A stretch of DNA of 64,000 nt from an uncultured Muribaculaceae bacterium (lineage in GTDB: Bacteria > Bacteroidota > Bacteroidia > Bacteroidales > Muribaculaceae). A program made the translations under genes and the position numbers. Location: positions 1 to 64,000 of the forward strand of contig CAJUAF010000002.1 of assembly GCA_910584365.1 (NCBI GenBank), given 5' to 3'. Positions within the stretch are counted from its first letter, which is position 1, and each line of letters begins with the position of its first letter. Below are positions 51,208 to 59,413 of the stretch, in pieces. The notes below the pieces were generated by a model that had not been told where the DNA came from, ran no database searches, and saw only the letters and a program-made list of their open reading frames with translations.

Positions 51208-51778
51208 CGTATGAATACGCAACCGTCCAGTCGAAGTCCCGTATCGCCGACTGGCTGTCGCAGCCCGAGCTGAGGCTTGATGTGGCCGTATGGCTGACAG
51301 TCGACGTTGCGTTTCAGATCTGTTTCTGTGTCCTTGCGGCCAAATCGACGGAGGAAAGATTGTCGCCGGCTGAGCGACGGATCTTCATGGCCTGTAACCT
51401 GATACCAGGGTTGCTTATATTTCCGGTGATGTTCGCGCTGCTGACAGGTTTGATATTCTCGCTTCCAGGGATGGATTTTTCGGTAATAGCCTGGTGTATG
51501 GCAGGAGGAATTCTTTTTGCCATCCCCCTGCTTTCGGCCGGTTTACGGTGGCTGATTCCCGAGCGGAAATCCGGCTGGAGATGATATTCATGGTCAGCCT
51601 GATTACAGGAGCGCTGGGAGTTGTGGCCACAGTCAACGGGCGCACAATCGCTGTCGGGACTGATCATGTCGAGTGGGGCGCGCTCGCCTGCGTCGCGGCC
51701 ATACTGCTGGCCGGTCTTGTGACCGGAACGTTTTACTATCGGTTTATAATACGAAAAACAATTTCCAAGATAAAATGA
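51180..51778 (+). pseudogene. Relic of a polytopic membrane protein gene (start lost, frameshifted)
   Basis: Read across two frames, it encodes about five hydrophobic helices: VVSLFILLTYEYATVQ, DVAVWLTVDVAFQICFCVLA, LIPGLLIFPVMFALLTGLIF, then after a frameshift near 51580 IFMVSLITGALGVVATV and LACVAAILLAGLVTGTF. No start codon is left, and the frame breaks at a TGA (51582-51584). The end TGA overlaps the next ATG as ATGA, so it was once in an operon. The family was not recognised. Confidence 0.65.
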
Positions 51779-51956
51779 CTGTAATATCAAACATCCTTTA
51801 CTGGATATCAACCGGACTGCTTGTGCCGGTTATTGTGCTTCTAAAATCAATCGGTACACCCCTGCGGAGGACGCCGGTCCTTCTTCCGGAAAAGGAAAAC
51901 GGGTCGGCGTGGCCTATCAGCTTGAAAACGACGACATTATCTATATTCCTGAATGA
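51775..51956 (+). pseudogene. Chimeric relic: ExbB-like start joined to DUF2149-like end
   Basis: The first 23 codons (ISNILYWISTGLLVPVIVLL) match the start of MotA/TolQ/ExbB proton channel proteins. The sequence then jumps, in another frame, to about 38 codons ending VGVAYQLENDDIIYIPE and a stop at 51954-51956. That end looks like the C-terminus of a DUF2149 protein. ExbB-like and DUF2149 genes are neighbours in Bacteroidales HmuY/CobN-type uptake operons, so one deletion removed most of both. Family calls are from memory and should be checked. Confidence 0.55.
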
Positions 51957-51988
51957 GGCGGCGGTTCTCCGCCGGGCTTTCACTTACG

Positions 51989-52023
51989 GCGTCGCGCATC
52001 TGTCACATACGGATGCGCGACGC
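51989..52023. terminator. Hairpin terminator behind the relic operon
   Basis: Perfect 12-base arms (51989-52000, 52012-52023), probably the surviving terminator of the decayed operon. Confidence 0.65.
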
Positions 52024-52097
52024 TGAACTTTCTTTCGATTGTATGTGTTAATAAGTCAGTTACAACAATTTCCACATAATTAGCCCCCATAACCGTT

Positions 52098-52433
52098 ATG
52101 TTGACAACTGATTATAAATTCGGAGAGGTTCATGACCTCACTTCCCAGGTAGAGACTGGCGCTGACAAAGTCCATTTCAGACATATCTTCGAAAACGCCA
52201 ATGGCGGCGTGTCGCTTCTGGCATTCAAAGCAAATCAGGCACTCGCCGAACATCTGGCTCCTGCTGAGGTGATGGTTTACGTACTTGAAGGGGAACTGTC
52301 CTTTACCATGATTGACCGTCAGCTTGAACTGAAGGCCGGCGAGTTCATGCTTATGGGTGAGGGTGTGCCCCACAGCGTAGTGGCCCGCACTGACGTCAAG
52401 GTGATGCTGGTAAAAGTGAAGTCATCGAAGTAA
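52098..52433 (+). CDS. Cupin-domain protein
   Basis: 111-residue single cupin barrel. The first motif is EHLAPAEVMVYVLEGELSFT (about 53-72) and the second KAGEFMLMGEGVPHSV (about 80-95). One metal His appears in each (EHLAP, VPHSV), but the usual HxH pair is not complete. Small cupins of this kind often bind metal or act as quercetinase-like or sensing proteins. It lies 13 bases before hcp, so a role in nitrosative stress or redox balance is possible. Confidence 0.8.
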   Translation: MLTTDYKFGEVHDLTSQVETGADKVHFRHIFENANGGVSLLAFKANQALAEHLAPAEVMVYVLEGELSFTMIDRQLELKAGEFMLMGEGVPHSVVARTDVKVMLVKVKSSK

Positions 52434-52446
52434 ACCGGGATATGTT

Positions 52447-54105
52447 ATGGAAAACCGACCGGATATGTTCTGCTACCAGTGTCAGGAGACATCGCGTGGC
52501 AAAGGGTGCGAGAAGATAGGAGTGTGCGGAAAGCAGTCCCATACTTCCGCCCGTATGGACCTGCTTCTTTATGCCGTGCGTGGTGTGGCTGCTCTCAACC
52601 GTGCCCTGCGGGCAAAGGGTTTGGCCTCCCGGGAGGCGAGCCATGAGGTTATCGACGCTCTGTTCACTACCATTACCAACGCCAATTTCGATGACGCTTC
52701 GCTGGATGATTTCATCCGCCGCGCTTTCAATATGAGGGAGCATCTCCTGGCAAAGGCCCGGGAGACTGGAACAGTGGTTCCGGACCTTCCCCAGATAAGT
52801 TTTACGGCCACACCCGACGAGGCTGAGAAGTATGAGCCGGTCACCGGCGTACTGGCTGAACCGGATGCAGACATCCGGGGCCTCAAACAGCTTGCCATCT
52901 ACGGATGTAAGGGTATGGCGGCTTATGCCCGTCACGCGGCTAATCTCGGTTTTGAGGATGACGAAGTGTATGCCGTCATCGAGAACGCGATGGTGGAGAC
53001 CGCCCGTACAGACATAGGTGTCGATGACCTCCTGAAACTTGTCCTTGAAGTTGGCAGTGGCGGTGTGAACGTAATGGCCCTTCTTGATAAAGCCAATACC
53101 GAAAGTTACGGTAATCCGGAAATTACTACGGTGGACATAGGAGTGCGCGATCGCCCCGGAATTCTTATCAGCGGTCATGATCTCCGCGATCTCGAGGAAC
53201 TGCTTGAGCAAAGCGCCGGAAAAGGCGTGGATGTCTACACCCATTCCGAAATGCTTCCGGGTCAATACTATCCGGCTTTCCGGAAATATCCTCATTTTGC
53301 CGGTAACTACGGCAACGCCTGGTGGAAGCAGACCGATGAATTTGAGAAATTCAACGGAGTGTTCCTCTTCACCTCCAACTGTATTGTTCCGCCGCGGAAG
53401 AACTGCACGTATATGGACCGTGTGTACACGACCGGCGTTGTCGGTATGCCGGAAACTCACCATATCGAGGCGGGACCTGACGGAAAGAAGGATTTCTCGG
53501 AACTGATAACCCGCGCGCAGCAGTGTCCTCCTCCCACAGAGATTGAGCATGGCTCAATTGTAGGCGGTTTCGCCCATCATCAGGTCCTGGAACTGGCGCC
53601 GAAAATCATCGATCTTATCAAGCGCGGCAAAATCCGTAAGTTCGTAGTCATGGCCGGATGTGACGGACGTTTCCCATCGCGGGAGTATTATACACGCTTT
53701 GCGGAGGCATTGCCCGGGGACTGCGTAATCCTGACGGCCGGTTGCGCCAAGTATCGTTACAACAAACTTCCGCTTGGCGATATCGAAGGCGTTCCCCGTG
53801 TCCTGGATGCCGGACAATGTAATGACTCCTATTCGCTGGTGCGTATCGCCCTGGCGCTGAAAGAGGCGTTTAATCTGGAAAGTGTCAACGACCTGCCGAT
53901 TGTCTACAATATCGCCTGGTATGAACAGAAGGCGGTAATTGTACTGCTGGCTCTGCTGTCGCTTGGCGTACAGAATATCCATACGGGTCCCACACTGCCC
54001 GCGTTCTTCACTCCGGATATTCTGAAAGTGCTTCAGGAGCGTTTCCATATCGCAACCATCTCTAATGTTGAGGATGACATAGCGACACTTATAAACAACA
54101 ACTGA
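52447..54105 (+). CDS. hcp: Hydroxylamine reductase / hybrid cluster protein
   Basis: 552-residue hybrid cluster protein. It reduces hydroxylamine in vitro and is thought to act as an NO reductase or nitrosative-stress protein. The N-terminal cluster is CYQCQETSRGKGCEKIGVCGK (Cys spacing C-x2-C-x8-C-x5-C-like, near residues 9-27). Hybrid-cluster ligands lie in the C-terminal half (SNCIVPP, DAGQCNDSYS, NIAWYEQKAVIVLLALLSLG). The downstream rubredoxin is a likely electron donor. No clear HcpR/Fnr site was identified. Confidence 0.96.
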   Translation: MENRPDMFCYQCQETSRGKGCEKIGVCGKQSHTSARMDLLLYAVRGVAALNRALRAKGLASREASHEVIDALFTTITNANFDDASLDDFIRRAFNMREHLLAKARETGTVVPDLPQISFTATPDEAEKYEPVTGVLAEPDADIRGLKQLAIYGCKGMAAYARHAANLGFEDDEVYAVIENAMVETARTDIGVDDLLKLVLEVGSGGVNVMALLDKANTESYGNPEITTVDIGVRDRPGILISGHDLRDLEELLEQSAGKGVDVYTHSEMLPGQYYPAFRKYPHFAGNYGNAWWKQTDEFEKFNGVFLFTSNCIVPPRKNCTYMDRVYTTGVVGMPETHHIEAGPDGKKDFSELITRAQQCPPPTEIEHGSIVGGFAHHQVLELAPKIIDLIKRGKIRKFVVMAGCDGRFPSREYYTRFAEALPGDCVILTAGCAKYRYNKLPLGDIEGVPRVLDAGQCNDSYSLVRIALALKEAFNLESVNDLPIVYNIAWYEQKAVIVLLALLSLGVQNIHTGPTLPAFFTPDILKVLQERFHIATISNVEDDIATLINNN

Positions 54106-54147
54106 TATACAAATAACTGAGTATTAACCCCTAAACAGCTTTCAACT

Positions 54148-54309
54148 ATGGACAAGTATGTATGCGAGGTATGCGACTGGGTATATGACCCCGCCGTAGG
54201 AGACCCTGATAACGGAGTTGCACCCGGAACCGCTTTTGAAGACATCCCCGATGACTGGGTATGTCCCATCTGCGGAGTAGGCAAGGATCAGTTTGCTCCC
54301 GTCAAGTAA
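54148..54309 (+). CDS. Rubredoxin
   Basis: 53-residue one-iron electron carrier. Both Fe-binding pairs are complete: CEVCDWVYDP at residues 6-9 and CPICGVGKDQF at 39-42. The conserved GVAPGTAFEDIPDDW lies between them. It starts 42 bases behind hcp and ends before a hairpin, so it is the third gene of the cupin-hcp-rubredoxin unit and probably supplies Hcp with electrons. Confidence 0.97.
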   Translation: MDKYVCEVCDWVYDPAVGDPDNGVAPGTAFEDIPDDWVCPICGVGKDQFAPVK

Positions 54310-54327
54310 CTGCCCCTTACCTGATAC

Positions 54328-54370
54328 TTGCGCCCGCAAACCTGGCATACCGCCGGGTCTGCGGGCGCAA
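54328..54370. terminator. Bidirectional terminator hairpin
   Basis: Perfect 11-base arms (54328-54338, 54360-54370) between rubredoxin and the convergent SPFH gene. Confidence 0.75.
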
Positions 54371-54392
54371 ATCTATTTTCGAGAGGGGAGGA

Positions 54393-55340
54393 TTAGTTGG
54401 AGGCGGCGTTGAGGACGGGGGTTGCGGGCTCGTCGGAACAGAGGACTACAAGGAGGTTGCTGACCATTGCGGCTTTCTGCTGGGGAGTGAACTCGGCGAT
54501 TTTGTCAGCTTCTATTTTGGAAAGAGCCATATCGACCATCGAAACAGCGCCTTCCACGATTTTCTCACGGGCGGAGATTATCGCCGTGGCCTGTTGGCGG
54601 CGGAGCATAACAGCGGCGATTTCCGGTGCATAGGCCAGATAGTTGATGCGGGCTTCCACTACTTCCATGCCGGCTATGCTGAGGCGTTCGTTGATTTTAT
54701 GTTCAAGAAGTTCATTTATTTCCTCGCCGCCGTCGCGCAGGGTCAACTCGGTATTGGACGAATCGGTGGTATCGTAGGCGAATTTTCCGGTCACCTCCCT
54801 GAGGGCCGCGTCACTCTGGATTCTGACGAAACTCTCCAGGGCGCGCATATTGAAGGCTCCGTTGGCGGCTCCTCCGGAATCTATGTCGAAGACAGCGCGG
54901 TAGGTGTCGCGGATTTTCCATACCAGCACCATGCCGATCATCACCGGGTTGCCTTGCTTGTCGTTGACCTTGATGGGCTCGATGTCCATATTGCGGACTC
55001 GCAGGGAGAGCTTGCGCCGGGTAATGAATGGATTCAGCCAGAAATATCCCACTTTACTGAAAGTGCCTACATATTTACCGAAGAAAATCATCACCCGGGC
55101 TTCGTTGGGTTCCTGAACCACATATCCCATACATCCGAGAACAAAGAGGATAAAGAGGGGGAAGGATACCCCGAACGCAAGTCCGGGCATAGACTCGGCA
55201 TAGGAGGACATCAGCCAGGCGATGATGGCCGGAATCAGGATGAAAGTGAAAAACAGCATCGAAAAACCGGGTATTGCCCAGCTCGAATAGGAAGTTTCTT
55301 TCAGTTCCCGGGTCGTGCCGGGATTGTCATTGGTTCTCAT
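54393..55340 (-). CDS. SPFH/band-7 (stomatin-like) membrane protein
   Basis: 315 residues. Two hydrophobic segments (about 30-50 and 57-80) anchor it to the inner membrane. A band-7 domain (about 82-270: PNEARVMIFFGKYVGTFSKVGYFWLNPF, ESFVRIQSDAALREVTGKFAYD) and a helical C-terminus follow. Such proteins form membrane-bound oligomeric cages that organise lipids or proteases. No protease gene is adjacent here. It is a single-gene unit. Confidence 0.9.
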   Translation of the reverse strand: MRTNDNPGTTRELKETSYSSWAIPGFSMLFFTFILIPAIIAWLMSSYAESMPGLAFGVSFPLFILFVLGCMGYVVQEPNEARVMIFFGKYVGTFSKVGYFWLNPFITRRKLSLRVRNMDIEPIKVNDKQGNPVMIGMVLVWKIRDTYRAVFDIDSGGAANGAFNMRALESFVRIQSDAALREVTGKFAYDTTDSSNTELTLRDGGEEINELLEHKINERLSIAGMEVVEARINYLAYAPEIAAVMLRRQQATAIISAREKIVEGAVSMVDMALSKIEADKIAEFTPQQKAAMVSNLLVVLCSDEPATPVLNAASN

Positions 55341-55432
55341 TATAGTTAACTGTTCGGATTTATTGTGTTAAATGACTGTTCGTGATTATCGGATACCGAC
55401 AGGAAAGGAAGTATATTATCAGACGATAATAC

Positions 55433-56179
55433 TTACTGAAAAGTTGCTTCGGCGGCCGCCAGTTTTTCAGAGGACCCGACATCGAACCACCGGCAAGAGT
55501 CAGGAAGCATAAAGCGGCGAATATCGAGGCGGCCGAGATTTGCCAGATAAAAAGGGATAATGGAGAACGGCTCACCGCTTCCCCCGGAATACTCTTCCAG
55601 TAAAGGAAATACCGAAGGATTGACGATATGTACCCCTCCGAAGGGCGTGGAATCCATCAATGGCGATACCTCGAAATCTTCGGGGCGTGTCTCGCCGGTT
55701 TTCAGATTTTGCCATCCGGTCAGACGGTTTTCCTGGAAATACAATGTTCGGGACGAAACGCGCTTGGCACACAGCAGGGTCACGTCGGCGCCTGAGCGAT
55801 TATGGGCTTCCATCATTTCCTCGAGCGGGAAATCTGTAAAAATATCGGCATTGTGCAGAAGAATCGGTTCCTTTGATCCGGACTTCTCCAACAGCGGTTT
55901 GGCGGCAAGGAGTCCCCCTCCGGTATCAAGCAGTCGTTCTGTCTCGCGGCTGACCGATATATTAAGGCCGAAATTACCGTTGCTGATGAGAAATTCCTCG
56001 ATAAGGGGAGCGAAATGATGGACGTTCACGGTTATGTCGGTAATTCCCGCACCGGCTATTTTGCGGATGACCCGTTCAAGCATCGGAACGCCATATAGCG
56101 GCACGAGTGCTTTCGGTCGGTCAAGAGTGAAGGGCCTGAGTCTTGTGCCGAGGCCGGCGGCGAATATCATGGCTTTCAT
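55433..56179 (-). CDS. MurU-like nucleotidyltransferase
   Basis: 248 residues of the sugar-1-phosphate nucleotidyltransferase fold. The signature AAGLGTRLRPFTLDRPKALVPL is near the N-terminus, with LLHNADIFTDFPL for the metal-binding Asp and a short C-terminal end with WFDVGSSEKL. It resembles MurU, which makes UDP-MurNAc from MurNAc-1-phosphate in the peptidoglycan-recycling route that bypasses de novo synthesis. The upstream AmgK-like kinase supports this. I chose the ATG at 56179, which overlaps the kinase stop as ATGA. Confidence 0.85.
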   Translation of the reverse strand: MKAMIFAAGLGTRLRPFTLDRPKALVPLYGVPMLERVIRKIAGAGITDITVNVHHFAPLIEEFLISNGNFGLNISVSRETERLLDTGGGLLAAKPLLEKSGSKEPILLHNADIFTDFPLEEMMEAHNRSGADVTLLCAKRVSSRTLYFQENRLTGWQNLKTGETRPEDFEVSPLMDSTPFGGVHIVNPSVFPLLEEYSGGSGEPFSIIPFYLANLGRLDIRRFMLPDSCRWFDVGSSEKLAAAEATFQ

Positions 56180-57693
56180 TTTCCGGAGGTATTTCGTGGA
56201 TTTGGCTGAAGGATTCTTTCGACGTGTTGTTCGCGGTGGCACAGTTTTACCCTTACACCATATTTTTCATTCAGGTGACGGGCCATTGACTCGGCGGAAT
56301 ATACCGAGCGATGCTGACCGCCGGTACAACCGAACTGCACTGACAGATGTGTGAATCCCCGCTGGAGATAACGTTCCACGGATGCATCCACCAGCCGGTA
56401 GCAATTATCGAGGAACGTAAGAATCTCTCCGTCCTCCTCGAGGAAAATTATTACGGGAGTATCCATCCCGGTAAGTTTCTTATAGGGCTCATAGCGACCA
56501 GGATTGTGGGTGGCGCGACAGTCGAACACAAAGCCGCCTCCATTTCCCGAATCGTCTGTCGGAAGCCCTTTCTTATATGAGAAACTGCCGACACTGACTG
56601 TCAGCCCTTCTTCCTTTCCGGTTATTGTCGTGGGACGGAGATACCTGTCGGCAAGAAGGGATGCCAAAGCGCTGAGGGTTGGGAATTTCAAACCGAGTGA
56701 GGTATTTTCGGTAATGATATCCGCATCGCTCATCAGGTCGCAGAAATTTCGGATGCCCGCTTCAATACTTGCCAGGAAATGGGGCTTCTTTTCCACCCAG
56801 CCCCGGAAACCGTAGGCTCCCAGTGTCTGAAGCACCCGGAAAAGAACGCAGAAAGGTAACTGCCGGGTAAATTCCCCGGGGTTGAAACCTTCATATTGTC
56901 CTGCTGCCCCGATATATGTTTCTACGAGATGTTTTTTTAATGTAGCGGGTATATTTGCTTTCGCCTGCCAGATAAAAGAAGCAACATCGTAGGCAACCGG
57001 ACCGCGCCTACCGCCCTGGAAATCAATGACGGACAGGTTGCCGTCCTTGTCGGCCATTACGTTGCGGCTCTGGAAATCACGGTGGATAAACGTATGGCAG
57101 TTTTCCATACTGCGGAGCAGTTCTTTTTCCAGCAGGTCAAAGTCATCCTGAAGAGCAATCTCATCGAATTGAATTCCGGATGGTTTCAGGAAGCAATACT
57201 TGAAATAATTCAGGTCCCATCGAATCATCCTCTCATCCATCGACGCCTGAGGATAACATACGGAGAAATCCAGATTTTCCGCACCCCGGAATTGTATGGC
57301 AGGCAGAATCCGCATGGCTTCTTCAAGCAACACTGTCTCTTCCGGAGAAAACTCTCCGGTCGTCCGTCCGCCGGAAATCAGGTCATACAGGGCTACATCT
57401 CCGGCGTATGTCTGGATATAGGCCATCCCGTCGGCCGATACCGAAAGAACCTCCGGCACGAAATCAATGCCTCTGCCGCGGAAGTGTCGTGAAAGACTGA
57501 TGAACGCTTCATTCTCGCGCCTTGTTTCCCCGATAGTACCGATAATCTTATGTCCGTCATTACCGGTAAGCAGGTAATAGCGTCGGTTGGAGCCGGCTCC
57601 GGCAATGGGAACGGTCTCGGCAGGGGGCTGTCCGTAAAGTCCGCTATAAAGACTGTTCAGGAGAGAAATATCATCGTTCTTCGTTTCGTTCAT
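56176..57693 (-). CDS. AmgK-like sugar kinase fused to a RapZ-type C-terminal domain
   Basis: 505 residues. Residues 1-330 form an aminoglycoside-phosphotransferase-like kinase (catalytic HRDFQSRNVM, DFQGGRRGPVAYD) like AmgK, which phosphorylates MurNAc at C1. Residues about 350-500 match the C-terminal domain of RapZ (VFDCRATHNPGRYEPYKKLTG, VQFGCTGGQHRSV), the part that binds RNA and senses GlcN6P in E. coli. The downstream MurU-like enzyme would use the product. The start at 57693 overlaps the upstream stop as ATGA. The fusion links cell-wall sugar recycling to a regulatory domain; the role of the latter is inferred. Confidence 0.85.
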   Translation of the reverse strand: MNETKNDDISLLNSLYSGLYGQPPAETVPIAGAGSNRRYYLLTGNDGHKIIGTIGETRRENEAFISLSRHFRGRGIDFVPEVLSVSADGMAYIQTYAGDVALYDLISGGRTTGEFSPEETVLLEEAMRILPAIQFRGAENLDFSVCYPQASMDERMIRWDLNYFKYCFLKPSGIQFDEIALQDDFDLLEKELLRSMENCHTFIHRDFQSRNVMADKDGNLSVIDFQGGRRGPVAYDVASFIWQAKANIPATLKKHLVETYIGAAGQYEGFNPGEFTRQLPFCVLFRVLQTLGAYGFRGWVEKKPHFLASIEAGIRNFCDLMSDADIITENTSLGLKFPTLSALASLLADRYLRPTTITGKEEGLTVSVGSFSYKKGLPTDDSGNGGGFVFDCRATHNPGRYEPYKKLTGMDTPVIIFLEEDGEILTFLDNCYRLVDASVERYLQRGFTHLSVQFGCTGGQHRSVYSAESMARHLNEKYGVRVKLCHREQHVERILQPNPRNTSGK

Positions 57694-59282
57694 TTCTGGG
57701 TGGTTTGGGTTTTCCGGTGCAAATATACGAATATTACTGAAATGAGTGCTATCGCAATAACCACCAATAGCGGAATAATCCAGTAAGCCCACGGAGCGAG
57801 ACCCGCTCTTTTCACCGTAGTCTCCGGCGAAGATATGTCATCCCCGATATCTTCGGTTTCTTCATCATCAGCCGCGGGGAGGGGGGAGAACGGCTGAACG
57901 CCTGGACGGATTATGTCGAAAAGGTTTACTGCGTTGCCTCCGAATCCTTTTCTTCCCTGAGAGGTCACTACGAGGCGGGTGCCGTCAGCCGACACTGCAA
58001 GTCCGACAGGGTAGGAGTCCACACGGATCCGGTCTACGACAGTCATCGATACGGCATCCACCACATCTATCTCACTGGCGGAATTGCAGGCCACAAAAAG
58101 CAATTTCCCGTCAGGGGAGACATCGAGAGTCCGCGCTCCTCCGCCCACCTTGCATGAGCGCCATCCGCGGACTGAGATATTCCTGCCGCCGTTTGCTGCG
58201 GCCCTCTTGATTCCACTGTCGATAGAATCCAGGGGTACGGAAATCACTGTTGCCGCCACATTCTGGGAACCATACAGAATACCGTCGCGGATAACCAGAT
58301 GCCTTACGCTGTAAGCCGAGTTAATCCATCCGAGATACTTCATCCCGGCAAGATCAAAGACCTGGAGCGGGCCTCCCATCGCACTTACAAGAAGATATTT
58401 ACCGTCAGGAGTAAAGACTGTGCCGCGAAGTTTCAGCCCCGAGTGAGTGTCCCGGTCTATGGGCCTGTCGACGGGAAAATCCAGCGAGAGCCGTTGCCCT
58501 GCGACAAGCGGCGCGAGATGGTGCCAGCCGTTCATATCTTTGTCGGAAATGTCAATCAGCCCTACCGTGTTATCCCCCCAGTGGGTAATCGCCACGTATC
58601 TGTTGTCGGGACTGACGGCTACCATTTTTGGGAGGGGACCCGTATCGAACATCCTTACAATCGAATCCCCCCGCGTATCAATCAGCGCCACCGCCGAGGG
58701 ATCCTGGGCGTTGATGTCGAAAGTACGCCGGTAATAAGGCACCCAGAAATAGCGTCCCGAGTGTGAAAACGCGCCCTCGACGGGTTTCCCCGCAAACGCC
58801 CGATTCTCTCCTCCGGGATAATGAGAGAAGGAATAATAGGAAGAGCGGGGCGCCCATTTGTCGCCGGATCCTGATGGAAACCTGTGGTCGATGACACACA
58901 GTTTCCTGTTTGTCCCTGTCTCATAAACCACCGTTTTACATCCCTCAAGCGAGTTTATATAATATCGGCTCCCGTCGGGGTGGAAATTGACGGACTTCGG
59001 AGAGAAAATATCTTCGTCGAACGTAGCCTTGTCGCTCCAGCAATATTGTTGTTTCTTTCCGGTATTGCGCAATCTGAGGCGCCCCTCCCATCCGGCGGAA
59101 CTGTCGCCGGGCTGACTGTGGACGACCGGCGGGACTCCGGCTTCCCGCTCCCTGTCTGTCCGGGATGCGTTGCCTGAACTGAGCCGTCCGAGTGCCGTCG
59201 AATCGGATGCAGCCGCGGTAAACAATAAAAACATCAGGCTAATCGAGAGAATGGCCCGGAACGGAACTGTGCTTCTATTCAT
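57690..59282 (-). CDS. YncE-like beta-propeller protein with C-terminal membrane anchor
   Basis: 530 residues. A signal-like hydrophobic segment (about 7-25) opens the protein, followed by a Ser/Gly-rich stretch. Repeated propeller blades follow (for example KSVNFHPDGSRYYINSLEG, KMVAVSPDNRYVAITHWGDN, RTLDVSPDGKLLFVACNSA, PVGLAVSADGTRLVVTSQG). A C-terminal membrane helix (AYWIIPLLVVIAIALISVIF) precedes a basic tail. The blades would sit in the periplasm. The start at 59282 fits the promoter at 59325; a longer frame reaches into that promoter. It is first in an operon with AmgK/MurU-like genes, suggesting a cell-wall-linked role. Function unknown. Confidence 0.72.
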   Translation of the reverse strand: MNRSTVPFRAILSISLMFLLFTAAASDSTALGRLSSGNASRTDREREAGVPPVVHSQPGDSSAGWEGRLRLRNTGKKQQYCWSDKATFDEDIFSPKSVNFHPDGSRYYINSLEGCKTVVYETGTNRKLCVIDHRFPSGSGDKWAPRSSYYSFSHYPGGENRAFAGKPVEGAFSHSGRYFWVPYYRRTFDINAQDPSAVALIDTRGDSIVRMFDTGPLPKMVAVSPDNRYVAITHWGDNTVGLIDISDKDMNGWHHLAPLVAGQRLSLDFPVDRPIDRDTHSGLKLRGTVFTPDGKYLLVSAMGGPLQVFDLAGMKYLGWINSAYSVRHLVIRDGILYGSQNVAATVISVPLDSIDSGIKRAAANGGRNISVRGWRSCKVGGGARTLDVSPDGKLLFVACNSASEIDVVDAVSMTVVDRIRVDSYPVGLAVSADGTRLVVTSQGRKGFGGNAVNLFDIIRPGVQPFSPLPAADDEETEDIGDDISSPETTVKRAGLAPWAYWIIPLLVVIAIALISVIFVYLHRKTQTTQK

Positions 59283-59324
59283 GGATGAAGGTAGGAGAGA
59301 GGCGCTGAGAATGTCATTTAGCCG

Positions 59325-59355
59325 CAAAAATAATGAAATTTTGTTTAAATTCAAC
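59325..59355 (-). promoter_or_regulatory. Promoter of beta-propeller-AmgK-MurU operon
   Basis: Minus-strand GTTG (59352-59355), a 19-base spacer and TATTTTTG (59325-59332). It is divergent from prfA, whose near-consensus -7 (TAACTTCG) lies at 59380-59387. Confidence 0.65.
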
Positions 59356-59413
59356 TACCGGAAATAGTATATTTTTTCGTAACTTCGCAAAAAATTCCAT
59401 CACCGACAAGAGA

